A DNA stretch of 64,000 bases from Isoetes taiwanensis. Taxonomy: Eukaryota > Streptophyta > Lycopodiopsida > Isoetales > Isoetaceae. The translations under genes were made by a program, and so were the position numbers. Shown one piece after another: positions 34,454 through 46,165 of this stretch. The stretch spans positions 560,001 to 624,000 of the forward strand of contig JAJEKV010000238.1 of assembly GCA_021234155.1 (NCBI GenBank), in the 5' to 3' direction. The stretch's first letter is position 1. Each line of letters begins with the position of its first letter. Below the pieces are notes generated by a model. The model did no database searches and was not told where the DNA came from. It saw only the letters and a program-made list of their open reading frames with translations.

Positions 34454-36303
34454 AAGGTCCAAGCTAGACTAGTCTTGTCACTAGAATATCATCTTGTACA
34501 CGACTAGCTAGAATATCCTACCACCTCCAAGGGGCCAGTGGAGGACATGTATAGGCTTTTAAGTTCTACCACGTCGGGGATCATCATCGATAACCCCAAG
34601 AAACCAACTCCCAAAGTTAAACATACACGGCCGGGTTTGAACCCCCGACCAAATGCACATTTATTTTGGCATTACTAAGTCTATACCAACTCACCACACA
34701 TCCGTTGGGCAAAACTTTAGCCATACATGCACACTTTGTAGGCATGTGGATACCTCCCTAGCCTTAGGATGTCAGCAGGGTATTTTTGTATTTTTGTTTA
34801 AGGTCCAAGCCAGACTAGTCTTGTCACTAGAATATCATCTTGTACACCCACTAGCTAGAATATCCTACCACCGGCCAAGGCCAAGTGGAGGACATGTATA
34901 GGCTTTTAAGTTCTACCACGCCGGGGGATCATCATCATGATAACCCCAAGAACCAACTCCCAAAGCTAAACATACACCGCCAGGTTGCTTGAACCCCCAC
35001 CAAATGCACATTTATTTTGGCATTACTAGGTCTATACCAACTCACCACACATCCGTTGGGGCAAAACTTTAGCCATACATGCACACTTTGTAGGCGTGAT
35101 ACCTTCTAGCCTTAGGATGTCCTGTATTTTTGTATTTTTTGTTTAAGGTCCAAGCTAGACTAGTCTTGTCACTAGAATATCATCTTGTACACGACTAGCT
35201 AGAATATCCTACCACCGTCAAGGGGCCAGTGGAGGACATGTATAGGCTTTTAAGTTCTACCACGTCGGGGATCATCATCGATAACCCCAGAACCAACTCC
35301 CAAAGCTAAACATACACCGCCAGTTTTTGAACCCCGACCAAATGCACATTTATTTTGGCATTACTAGGTCTATACCAACTCACCACACATCCGTTGGGCA
35401 AAACTTTAGCCATACATGCACACTTTGTAGGCGGGATACCTCCTAGCCTTTAGGATGTCACTGTGTATTTTTGTATTTTTTGTTTAAGGTCCAAGCTAGA
35501 CTAGTCTTGTCACTAGAATATCATCTTGTACACCCACTAGCTAGAATATCCTACCACGGGTCAAGGGGCCAGTGGAGGACATGTATAGGCTTTTAAGTTC
35601 TACCACGCTTGGGATCATCATCGTGATAACCCCAAGAACCAACTCCCAAAGCTAAACATACATCGCCGTGTTTGAACCTCGACCAAATACACATTTATTT
35701 TGGCATTACTAGGTCTATACTAACTCACCACACATCCGTTGGGCAAAACTTTAGCCATACATGCACACTTTGTAGGCGGGGATACCTCCCAGCCTTAGGA
35801 TGTCACTGTGTATTTTTGTATTTTTTGTTTAAGATCCAAGCTAGACTAGTCTTGTCACTAGAATATCATCTTGTACACGCACTAGCTAGAATATCCTACC
35901 ACCGGGCCAAGGGGCCAGTGGAGGACATGTATAGCTTTTAAGTTCTACCACGCTTTGGGATCATCATCGAGATAACCCCAAGAACCAACTCCCAAAGTTA
36001 AACATACACCGCGTGTTTGAACCCCCCACTAAATGCACATTTATTTTGGCATTACTAGGTCTATACCAACTCACCACACATCCGGTTGGGCAAAAAAACT
36101 TTAGCCATACATGCACACTTTGTAGGCTGGATACCTCCTAGCCTTAGGATGTCACAGGTATTTTTGTATTTTTTTGTTTAAGGTCCAAGCTAGACTAGTC
36201 TTGTCACTAGAATATCATCTTGTACACGACTAGCTAGAATATCCTACCACCGGTCAAGGGGCCAAAGTGGAGGACATGTATAGGCTTTTAAGTTCTACCA
36301 CGT
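34454..36303 (-). repeat. 345-bp tandem array, 5 full copies and one partial, tRNA-like
   Basis: Units start with AAGGTCCAAGC at 34454, 34800, 35145, 35486, 35831 and 36180, so the periods are 346, 345, 341, 345 and 349 bp. The sixth stops after about 123 bp at 36303. On the minus strand each unit carries an A-box-like TGGTGAGTTGGTATAGAC and, 45-50 bp on, a B-box-like GGGGTTCAAACCCG. This resembles the head of a tRNA-derived SINE. Differences among units are concentrated at a few sites such as CCACC(N)CAAGG, CACG(N)GGGATC and the B-box flank. The array lies exactly between the truncated LINE and a partial Penelope-like 5' end. Confidence 0.85.
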
Positions 36304-36743
36304 CCTGCATGTCATCTCTGCAATTGTTTTCTTCAAAAAATGCTGACGGCTTCTACATAACTTGCTTTTCTTTTTCTTCCTATACCTGGTTCTAGATTTC
36401 GCAGAAAGGAGGAAATAGCCATACTGACCTTTTGGGGAACAACCCATCTGCTCTTTGCTGGCCGGATGCATTTACTTCCCGCTACCGCCATACCACCCTC
36501 CCTTGCTTTCGCCACTTTAGCTATAAATAAATGCGGTTTTAGGGTTTTTAACAGTTAAGTTTTTGAGACCTTTGACTATGTTTTTCATAACTCCATTTAA
36601 TGGTTAAGAAAACATATTTGGGGTAGCCATATGGGGTTTTAACCTAGACACCTTTGTATTCCATTTTTATCTCTTCATTCTTACAAAGCAAGGAATTAAA
36701 TCCATAATAAACCATTAAGCTTAGGTTTTATGCCATTTATATT
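36303..36743 (-). repeat. partial extra copy of the Penelope-like 5' end
   Basis: It matches 48296-48740: the leader plus the start of exon 1 (MHPASKEQ start codon region, then the KKKKRK basic stretch). It is cut at 36303 by the 345-bp array. In element orientation it lies directly after the 3' end of the complete copy, so the element is flanked by direct repeats about 440 bp long. Penelope-like elements are known for such tandem partial copies (pseudo-LTRs). Confidence 0.8.
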
Positions 36744-36846
36744 ACATACATAAAAAAAATCCTTCCTCCTACCGTAGGTTTGGAATGGACCCCTTTTGTT
36801 TTGATTTTTAGAAAACCTAGAAAAGACACTGTAACTATAGGGAGAG

Positions 36847-36876
36847 TGGACCCCTACTTGTTACAGTAGGGGTCCA
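36847..36876. repeat. 11-bp perfect hairpin in the element 3' region
   Basis: TGGACCCCTAC (36847-36857) and GTAGGGGTCCA (36866-36876) are exact inverted repeats around an 8-nt loop TTGTTACA. It lies about 100 bp past the RT stop. A second short inverted repeat, CCTACCGTAGG, is at 36768-36778. No hammerhead ribozyme core was found here. Confidence 0.85.
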
Positions 36877-39245
36877 TTGCAACCCTATATACCATCTCAA
36901 TTTTTACAGTATTTCTGCATAACTTATTATTCCAATAGCAGATAAAGGAGACAATCGAAATAGTCATACCTTTCAGAAGTCTTTAAGTACTTGCACCAGC
37001 GTGTTGGTGTCATATTTCACTCCTGGAAAATCACTGCATTTTATGTATTTGATAACTCGCCTGGTGATTCCTTTTTTGTCAAAACCATTTTTGACAAAGC
37101 AGCACATTAACTCCTGTATATCTTGAGCTGCCTTAATGGGGCTAGAGTTAATGTATATGAATGGCATAATCTGTGATAGAATGACATTTCTAGCCTGCAT
37201 GTAGGGTCTGCAGCTACATGCATGCACGTACTTTATGGCTACAAAAGGCAAGGTTTCCCTTTTATCATATTTGGTAGTCTGAAATAGACCAGTAACATTA
37301 TCAAAGACCTGAATGGTCATGTTTAAGAAATTGGCTTTGCTACCAGAATATACGTTCGGGGAGGTCTCTGTGTATTTGGTTTCCTCTTTAATGCCCAAAA
37401 CTTCTAGATTGTATATCTGTAATTCCTGATCCGTTCCATCTTTGTCTAGGTACCTTTTTATATGCGGGCAGTTAATGGCCAATAAATCGTCCATGTACCT
37501 ATAAACATGTCTGAATCCTTTGATTACCTGAAATCTGCCTTGTTTGGCAAGGTTTTTAATAAACTCCATTTCATACCAAGCCAGATATATATTGCACCAG
37601 TTTGGGCTACAGGAGAAGCCCATTGGAATACCATTTATCTGTTGCCAAACACCTTTTCCCGTACTAAGAAAACAGTTAGTCAGTAACCAATTGTTAATTT
37701 TGAGAAATCTTTGTAGGCTCATCATACTCCAGCATTTACCTTGAGGTGGTATCTTAAACCATTTGGGTATGAGTTTCCCACTGCTGGTTGTCTTAATCCA
37801 TAACTCGTACCTCTTGTTTTTCCTTTTCATATATTCCCATGTTATATTTCCCACTTTCTCACTGATAGAGCAAACACCGTTATCTCCAAGCAGAGGAATG
37901 CTTTCATAGCATTTGGTGATATCAGCCACAAAAACCTCTTGGATTCCCTTGGGTAGATTCAGGGCAATATCATAGATGGAGTTAATAATCCAGTTTACAT
38001 TCAGCATGTTGGGTACAAAAGTGTTAATACTTGCACAGTAGTCCTTGGATACTTCTGGCCATAATTGTAAGACAGAATTCAGTACTACTGTAACCAATTC
38101 AGCAATTTCAGTGTATATAGTACCATGGGCGTTGGTTATCCACCGGTATTCTTTCTTGTGTGCCTTGAACAGGCCTAAAAGGTATGGTAGCTTTTGGGAT
38201 TCACAGTTGACCAGCCCCATACAATCCCATAAGCCTCTCTGAATGTCTATGCTTAGGGTTTCCTTTTCATGCCCTATCGGCAGAAAATCAGAGCTAGATA
38301 ATCTCAACATAGCCATGTCTCTAATATGTTTTGGACATATAAAGGACGGATTATTGGAAGCCTTATCTACACCGCTAATGTATAGATTTTTGGTCAGCCA
38401 TTCGAAGTTTTTTATGGCCAACTGATCATTTAGAGCAAACTTTACTTGTTTATCCTTACTATAGGCTTCTATAATCTCAGACCTAGCTTGTTCCAGCACT
38501 CCTATAATAACTTGCTCTTTATCCGACTCACTTAAGTCTGGAAATTGGAATTTATGTAGATCAAAAATTGAGCCACAAACTTTTCTAATTTCTGCACTCA
38601 TGTCCTTCCATACAAGCATTCGGTCTGGTATATGGTTCAGGCCTTTCCTGAACTCATTCCTGAGGATTTTATTTCGGACAATTTGAATGTTGGTGGTCCT
38701 GATATGCCCTATATCCTTATCTATAAAACTTTTTAGGTTGGGGTTGGAGCATGGGCAATTAGGCTCATCATCTTGTGCAAACACATAATACGGTTTGTAG
38801 CACAATTCCTTGAGGCTTTCAATATACTTCCAAGCAAACATGGTCTCCTCCATTATTGCATCTCCAGTATCCCCAAAAACCAACTTCATATGTCGCTGCA
38901 CAATTTTTGGTAAGCAAATCTTATCTATAATTTTAGATAAGAAAAAACAATGCACGATCTTCTTCTTGCACTTTTCCCCACTTTCTAAAATGTATAATCT
39001 TCCTTGACAGTCCTTAAGGATTGATCTTGTAACCTGTATACATTAAGTCAGTAAATATTAGATCTTATATTTTCAGTGTTGTTTTTAGTCACCCAGCTCG
39101 ATCCTGGCCACTTTGTGCCTTGTTCTTTGGCTCAAACAAAGAATCAGATATATCCCTTTTTGGCATGGCATGGACTATTGGCATGCCAGCTCATATTGTC
39201 AAATGGATCCCTCTTTCAAAAGGAGGTCCAGACTTAAAGATAGGT

Positions 39246-39367
39246 CTCCTATATTCAGGAAGTATAATATGTCACATATATTCAGGAAGTATAATATGTC
39301 TCCTATATTCAGGAAGCAAAATATGTCACCTATAATAGGTCTCCTATATTCAAGAAGTATATTATGT
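39246..39367. repeat. 27-bp tandem repeat in intron 2 of the Penelope-like element
   Basis: Four full units of CTCCTATATTCAGGAAGTAT plus AATATGT occur, with the second starting CACAT, and a partial unit between the third and fourth. It lies wholly inside the 458-bp intron (39034-39491). Confidence 0.85.
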
Positions 39368-40773
39368 TATTTTCTAGAAAATGCAAAGCTGCACAAAATA
39401 TAGCATAAGACTTTCCCATATAAATATGCTATCAATATCATAATAGAAATGGTCTTTTTAATTTATTTTTTTTAAAAAAAAACAGACGTACCTATTGGTC
39501 ATACTTTAGCTGCTGCACAATTCCATCCGTTGTCTTTATCTTAGGATTGTGTACCATCTTGCTAACCGAGTTGTCTATTGTACCAGGTGTACTCAGTTGT
39601 TCAATAGCCGAGTTCTCAGCTATGCTTGAGCTGCAACCTCCAGGTAGGACAGTGATTCGGGGTGGTGTATATCCCTTCCCAGCTCCACTAGCCATAGTTC
39701 TAGGTTTAGGTTGCTTGTTCTTCCTGTTTTGATTATTGCTATACCCTGTCTCCAATTTGAGCATGAAGGAAACAGGTTTTATGCTTTTCTCACATATTAT
39801 TGCCATTCGAGAGTGTTGGCCTTCCAGCTTTAAATCTGCCCAAGGATCTGCTGCCTGCAGAAAGGTCATGTGGATAAGAGTTTCTCTTATCTCCAAATAT
39901 GATAGATATGCAATTATGTTGTCCTTGATGGTGGTCTTCATGAACTTTCTCATGGAGACCATTTGGGCTACCGTGGACATGTCTGGGAAAACGGATTCCA
40001 GATTATTAAACATGTACCAAATGGCATGGTCCAACCATGTCATGTTGTCTTTGCAAGCATTTCCTCTGATTCTAGGTTCACAGCCACATTTGAAGTATGG
40101 GCAGAAGCTTCTCCACACCCTTTTGAGGTAAAATGTGTCCCTTGGGATGGTTGAGTAGGCCATGTGGCCCTTCTGTCTGATATATATGCAATCGTCCATG
40201 TTGCACTTTTTGTCAAAAAACCGATGATCGATTTTCAGTTTGATCCTTTCTTTGTGTATTATTTTCTCCATCCTTTCAGCAGCTACCTTAGCTCCCCTTT
40301 CCTGCTCTGGAGTGATGTCTCCTAACATTACCCATGCCTCTCGACTGATAGGTGCTAGAGCTCCGAAGTTTTTAGTGCGCCAAATTCCTTGGTTACAGAA
40401 CAAAGAATGGCTCTCTACAAGCCTCTCTGGTATAATGGGGAAAATGTGACAATTATGGAGTGTGAAGCAGAACTCCTTGTCTTCACCACTACCACCAGCA
40501 GTATTTTTATCCCCCATGGATTTTTTATCCTGCTCTGATAGTAGGCTATCCCCAAATGGGTCCTCTTTAGTCTCATCATTGCTGCTCAGTTTTCCTTTAT
40601 CCATATGCGCCTTGCTCAGACTAGGCCTTTTTATTTTGTTTGCTTTTTCCAGGGCTGGAACCCCTATAAAGAACTGTGTCCTGGCCTTGTCTTCTTCCAT
40701 AGTCCAGTTGTATACCTTAGTGGGTAGTTCTTCGTAGATTTCTTCTACTAACTTCACTGCTTCATCCCAATCC

Positions 40774-41307
40774 TGTTAGAATCAGAGCTTGGGATTCGAA
40801 CCCAAGTATGCCAAGACTCTGTCTCCTTCAAACCCCTCCCGCACCTATATTTGCATACACGCACCTGTATCTGCACTCAGCCACATATTTTCTATGACAA
40901 TCAGTCATATATATATTTTCTCATCAACCTGGATATATCCACTTGTCAAATCGTGCATGCCCTTCATATAGAAAGTTTTTCACCTTGCCTAAATAATAGG
41001 ATGCCCCCCTTTGTCCTTATCTTCTAGTCGTCGTTGACTTTGACCCGTTGACGATCAACCCAAAACCCTAAGTGGCGGGCGGGGGTGTCGTGTGTTTCTA
41101 GCGAGCCCAAAGAACACCGGGTAGGGTGTGCCCGCCACCTTTGACTTTGACTTTGACTTTGACCCTCGCCTTTGCTTCTCATAGGTCTTCCCCATTCAAG
41201 CTGCTTAACTTTGAATAACATGACACCATTTAACAACTCTAATCTCGCCCGCTTTGCTTCTCATAGATTAGAATATCACATGACACATAATTTTGTCATT
41301 TCCAACA
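40774..41307 (-). repeat. 3' LTR of the copia element
   Basis: 534 bp, same length as the other LTR. It contains a direct TTTGACTTTGAC repeat (about 41140-41163). Differences from the 5' LTR lie mainly at CAG/CTG/CCG-type sites. Confidence 0.95.
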
Positions 41308-41316
41308 TTCCCCTTC
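41308..41316 (-). other. polypurine tract
   Basis: GAAGGGGAA on the minus strand directly abuts the 3' LTR, the expected place for plus-strand DNA priming. Confidence 0.75.
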
Positions 41317-41349
41317 ATGTGATATTCCCCTGTCATCACATTGTAACAA

Positions 41350-44300
41350 TTTCCTTATTTCACGGAATCGGATAAAGGTAGAGCCTTTGTAAGAATATCC
41401 GCTCTTTGATCATTTGTACTAACATAGGTCAAATGCACTTGATTTCTTTTGACCATATCTCCGATAAAATGAACTTCCATTTCAATGTGTTTTGACCTTT
41501 CGATTGCAAAACTGGATTTTTTTGTCATGGCAATACAACTAGTATTATCACAATAAATGATTGTTGGTCCTCTTTGAGCAAATCCAAATTACGCCATAAG
41601 CCTTCTTTCCCAAATAAGTTCCTTAGTCAATGAGGGCTGCCGAGTTGTACTTTCACAAAGACTAGATAAAGCAATCTTTGCTTTGCTTCTTGCACTTCAA
41701 GCAAATGGGGCTCCACCTAATAAAACAACATATCCCCGAAGTTGATTTTCGTTTGTCTAAATCTCCTCCCCAATCAAGCATCACAATAAGCCCCCCGCAA
41801 TTGTAAGCTGGTTTCATTAAATACTATACCAAAATGCATTGTACCTTTTAAGTATTTGAGGATCCTTTTGTTTGCAATCCGGTGTCCTTTACCAGCCCTG
41901 TCATTGTACCTATCGAGAATATTAAGCGCAAATGCAATGTCCGGCCTAGTACAATTGGCTACATAGGACAAACAACCAATCAAACTTCTGTAAGGTATTT
42001 TCTCCATTTGTTTGCTTTCAGCTTCTGTTTTTGGACTCATATCTGCAGAGATTCTGTGACCAGGAACCATAGGAGTATATGCCATATTGCAATCTTCCAT
42101 ATGAAATTTCTTCAACATGTTTTGAATATGCCCTTGTTGACTCAAAGCTAATATCTTGTGATTTACGTCCCTGTAAACATCTATGCCCGTAAACCTCTTT
42201 AACTCTCAAGATCACTCATTTGGAATCGTTTCCTTAAGATATCTTTGCAATGATTTAGTACTTGAGTTCCCTTTGATATCATAATATTGTCATCAACATA
42301 TAAAGCAATAATGCTCCAGGCATCTCCCATTTTGAACCTATAGATATTACCATCATAATTGAGCTTCTCAAAACCTTGTTCTACAAGATATCCATCCATA
42401 CATTTATACCATTCCCTAGGAGATTGTTTAAGACCATAAACTGCTCTATTCAACTTCCAAATTTTTCCTTTTTCCTCTTCAAATCCAAAAGTGTGTCTTA
42501 AATAAATTTCCTCCTCTAACTTAGCATTCAAGAATCGTACTTACATCCATATGATGGATTTCAAGGTCACAAGCATTAGCAATAGCTAATAACATTCTCA
42601 AACTATTTATCTTTACCAATGGTGAGAATGTTTCATCAAAATCTTCTCCTTTTTTCGTGTAAAGCCTTGTGCAACAAGTCCGGCTTTAAATTTCTTTTTG
42701 TATTTTTGTCTACTCATGGTTTTATTCTATAGATCCACTTACTTCCAACTATATTCTTATCGGAAGGAATACCCACCATCAGTATAAGTGTTTATTCTTT
42801 TGAATGCTCTCATTTCTTCTTCCATAGCACATTTCCAGTTCTTTCCATTCACATCTTGAGCGCCTCCATATAATTTTGTGGAATCTTGTCTGTTTCAAGT
42901 ATCAAAATGTCAAAATCTGATATTAATTTCTCCTACCCGAGATCTAAGTCTTTTACTTTTTCCAAGTTCGGTTCTACCATGAGACTCTAAATCATGTTTG
43001 GCTTCTTACGCCAACATTTGAGCTTCGTCGTTCGGGTTTTCTTTTTGGTCTATCAATTTTATCCCGCCTCTTGGTGTTCAATCTCTTGCTCAACACCTGA
43101 TTCCACGGCTCAACAACATTACTTGGAATCATTTTCGACTCACTATCGAGTCACTCAAATCTACCTGCTCCAATCCTTGAGTTTTTTTTTCTTCTTCACT
43201 TATTGACTGATTTGTTTCCTCAATACTATCTTTCCTTTCACTTTCACATGGATCTTGATGATTTATCTTAGGAATTTTCCTATAAAATTCGTTTTCATTG
43301 AAGACCACATCTCTACTTACTATAATTTTTCTTCTAGCGGGGTCATATAATCTGAATGCTTTTGAGTTAGAATCATACCCTACTAGATAAGATACGTATG
43401 CTCTATCATCCAACTTTTTTCCTCGGTTCTTCAGAACATGTACAAAGCATAAACACCCATATGCTTTTAATCTATCATAAGAAGGTGACTTACGGACCAA
43501 AGCATTTCTGGAATTGCACCTTTAATACTTGATGAAGGTAACAAGTTTTGAATGTAGACAAATTTGTCTTCTGACTTCATCCCATAAATAATTTGGTAAA
43601 CCGGAATACTTCAACATGGATCTCCAAAGATCAAGCACGGTTCTATTTTTCCTTTTCGCAACTCCATTTTGTTGTGGTGAGTATCCGCATGTCAATTGCC
43701 TCTTGATTCCCCTGTTTACACAAAAGCTTTAAATTCATCAGAGATATATTCACCTCCCCTGTCGACCTTATGCACTTTATCTTTCTTCCGGTTTCTAGCT
43801 TCGGTTTCAATTGAATAAATAACTTCAAAGCATCACTAGCTTGGTCTTTTTGTTTTCAAAATATAACACTTGGTTTTTCTCGCTGAAATCATCAATAAAG
43901 CTCATGAAATATTTATGCCCACTCAAACTAGTAACATTTATAGGACCACATAAATGTATGTACCAAATCCAAAATGCCCTTTGCTCTTTTGTGTGACCTT
44001 TTAAATGGCAATCTTGATTGCTTTCCAAGTTGGCGACCTCCACATAAAAACTTTTCATTTTGTACCTTGGCGGATATTAATCCCTTTTCCTCAAGCCTTT
44101 TAATTATTGCACATTTTACATGACATAATCTGTTATGCCATACTTTCACATCGAATATTCCACAAGATTAATTTCATGAAGATGCTCCATATTCAATCCA
44201 AAAGATTACCAACTCTTTTGCCAATAAACTTTAATTCACCATTAAGAAACACTTTACAATGGATCTGTTCAAACAAAGACTTTATATCCCAAATCCACCG

Positions 44301-45600
44301 GATGGCATACGGATATGAGATTTCTAACAAGATCAAGGGCACACACAAAACATCTCTCAATTTTACAATTTTGCCATTTAAGTCAAACAACTCTAAAACT
44401 CAAGATCTTCTATTTTCTTCAAACCCCCATCACCAAGTTGCACCGTCCTTCTTTCTTTTCCCACTCCTTAAGCATATGCAAATCACACATCACACTTTTT
44501 CTCGCTCCTGAATCTATAACAACAAATTGGTTATTGCTTTTCCTTGGAAACTCAAACATTACAAGTTAAATTCTTCCTTACCTCCAAGGTGTCATCCTCA
44601 AGTTCACCTTCACTACTATCTTGTTTTTCTACCACATTAATACTTGAGCCTCCTTTGAATTTTCCCTTGCCCCCGCCACCTCTATAAGTTCCAAAATCTC
44701 CCTCGACCTCTTCCTTTTTTTAATGCTTGGGCAATCAGGAAGCAAAATGACCTTTGCCTTCATAATTGAAACATCTAAATTCCTTCTCACTATTGTTTGG
44801 ACACTCACTCTTTAGGTGACCAAATTGATTACATGCATAACAAGGTCCTACTTTTCCTCTTGAAAAACCACCTCTTTTAGTCTTACACGCATACAAGATC
44901 TCTCGAGGACTGATGAGCTTCCCGAGTAATAGTAGACTGTTCAAATTCTCGTATGTATCATTCGATAGCATGCTCCTTGGAAGTGGCTACATTTACGAGT
45001 AAAGTTGCCAAGTGACTATTATGAGATCTTGCTCTTGCCAAAGCTAGTATTTGATAATTGTTTCATTCAAGATATTTCCAGCTCCCTCAAGATCCGCAAT
45101 AATGGAATCAAATCTCTCCAAAAAGTCGGTCAAGTTATCTTTCTCAAACAATTTCATCTTCCTTAACTGTTTTTTTCTAGCACATCTATTTGTGAAGAAC
45201 TTTTTGTTCATAGTGCTTTATCAAATAATCCCACATTTCCTTAGGCTTCATGCCTCGAAGCTTCGAGTTTTAAAGGCGGCGCTTACCTACACATGATTAT
45301 GGCCTGGGCCTCCATAATCTTAGCTTCATCTTTCTGCTCGAACTCGGAGAAGTTGCCCTTCCAAGAGACACACCTTCACTGAAGTTCCCCCGCACTGGAT
45401 TGAGCATTACTACTACTAGCGGCGGGACTTGAATCACTCGAGCTAGTTGCACCCCTACTTGGACTACCATCAAACAAATACCACAATTTTTCAAACTCCA
45501 AGTCTGACTCTAATACTCTCCTTCCAGATTTGAAATCCTCCATCTCCTTTAAAAACTTCAATAGAGTTCAATAGATTTGCCCCGAACGGTTGTCATTATC
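41350..45600 (-). pseudogene. copia gag-pol, broken
   Basis: Minus-strand pieces in order: Gag start MTTVRGKSIEL (about 45593); zinc knuckle CYACNQFGHLKSEC (about 44800-44845); protease active site DSGA (44503-44514); pre-integrase VWHNRLCHVKC (about 44120-44145); integrase CGPINVTSLSGHKYFMSFID (about 43900-43960) and SPQQNGVAKRKNRT, where the catalytic Glu is replaced by Lys (codon 43654-43656); RT with VYGLKQSPREWYK and YVDD (42289-42300); then SLIGCLSYVANCTRPDIAFA and a decayed RNase H. The pieces lie in different frames, so no polyprotein can be made. Confidence 0.92.
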
Positions 45601-45619
45601 ACAGGCGGGGATTTAGTTA

Positions 45620-45631
45620 GCTCGATACCAA
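45620..45631 (-). other. tRNA primer-binding site
   Basis: Next to the 5' LTR the minus strand reads TTGGTATCGAGC. The standard copia site for initiator Met-tRNA is TGGTATCAGAGC, so one A of CAGAG appears missing. The same CAG-to-CG change occurs between the two LTR copies in AATCAGAGC/AATCGAGC, which suggests a consensus error. Confidence 0.8.
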
Positions 45632-46165
45632 TGTTAGAATCGAGCTTGGGATTCGAACCCAAGTATGCCAAGACTGTCTCCTTCAAACCCCTCCCCACCT
45701 ATATTTGCATACACGCACTGTAGATATGCGCACTCACCACATATTTTCTATGACAATGGCCATATATATATTTTCTCATCAACTTTGGATATATCCACTT
45801 GTCAAATCGTGCATGCCCTTCATATAGAAAGTTTTTCAACTTGCCTAAATAATAGGATGCCCCATTGTCCTTATCTTCTAGTCTAGCCGTTGACTTTGAC
45901 CCGTTGACCGGTCAACCCAAAACCCTAAGTGGCGGGCGGGGGTGTCGTGGTGTTTCTAGCGAGCCCAAAGAACACCCGGGTAGGGTGTGCCCGCCACCTT
46001 TGACTTTGACTTTGACTTTGACCTACTGCCACTGCTTCTCATAGGTCTTCCCCATTCAACTGCTTAACTTTGAATAACATGACACCATTTAACAACTCTA
46101 ATCTACTGCCACTGCTTCTCATAGATTAGAATATCACATGACACATAATTTTGTCATTTCCAACA
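45632..46165 (-). repeat. 5' LTR of the copia element
   Basis: 534 bp, TGTTAGAA to TTCCAACA as read on the plus strand. Near its U5 end the minus strand carries the T-arm-like GGGTTCGAATCCCAAGCTC, and the last bases can pair with the adjacent primer-binding site. Confidence 0.95.

Larger units (their letters stand above)
40774..46165 (-). mobile_element. complete Ty1/copia LTR retrotransposon, defective
   Basis: The element is 5,392 bp, transcribed on the minus strand, with two 534-bp LTRs (TGTTAGAA...TTCCAACA) and a perfect AATCC target duplication (40769-40773 and 46166-46170). It sits inside exon 2 of the Penelope-like gene. The internal order gag zinc knuckle, protease, integrase, RT, RNase H is that of Ty1/copia. 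Coding capacity is lost through many frameshifts and stops. The near-identity of the LTRs argues that insertion was recent. Confidence 0.95.

Noticed and set aside
34454-36303. CRISPR-like or coding array
   Set aside because: The units are 345 bp and contiguous, without unique spacers. Frames inside are shared shadows of the repeat.
36536-36546. Telomere-type TTTAGGG motif (also about 48525) near the Penelope-like 5' end
   Set aside because: Endonuclease-deficient Penelope-like elements can sit at telomeres, but only a single unit is seen and no tandem array, so it is not evidence of telomeric insertion.
36761-36972. Hammerhead ribozyme in the Penelope-like 3' region
   Set aside because: Such ribozymes occur in some Penelope-like elements, but the conserved CTGATGA...GAAA core is absent on both strands here. 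Only a simple hairpin is present.
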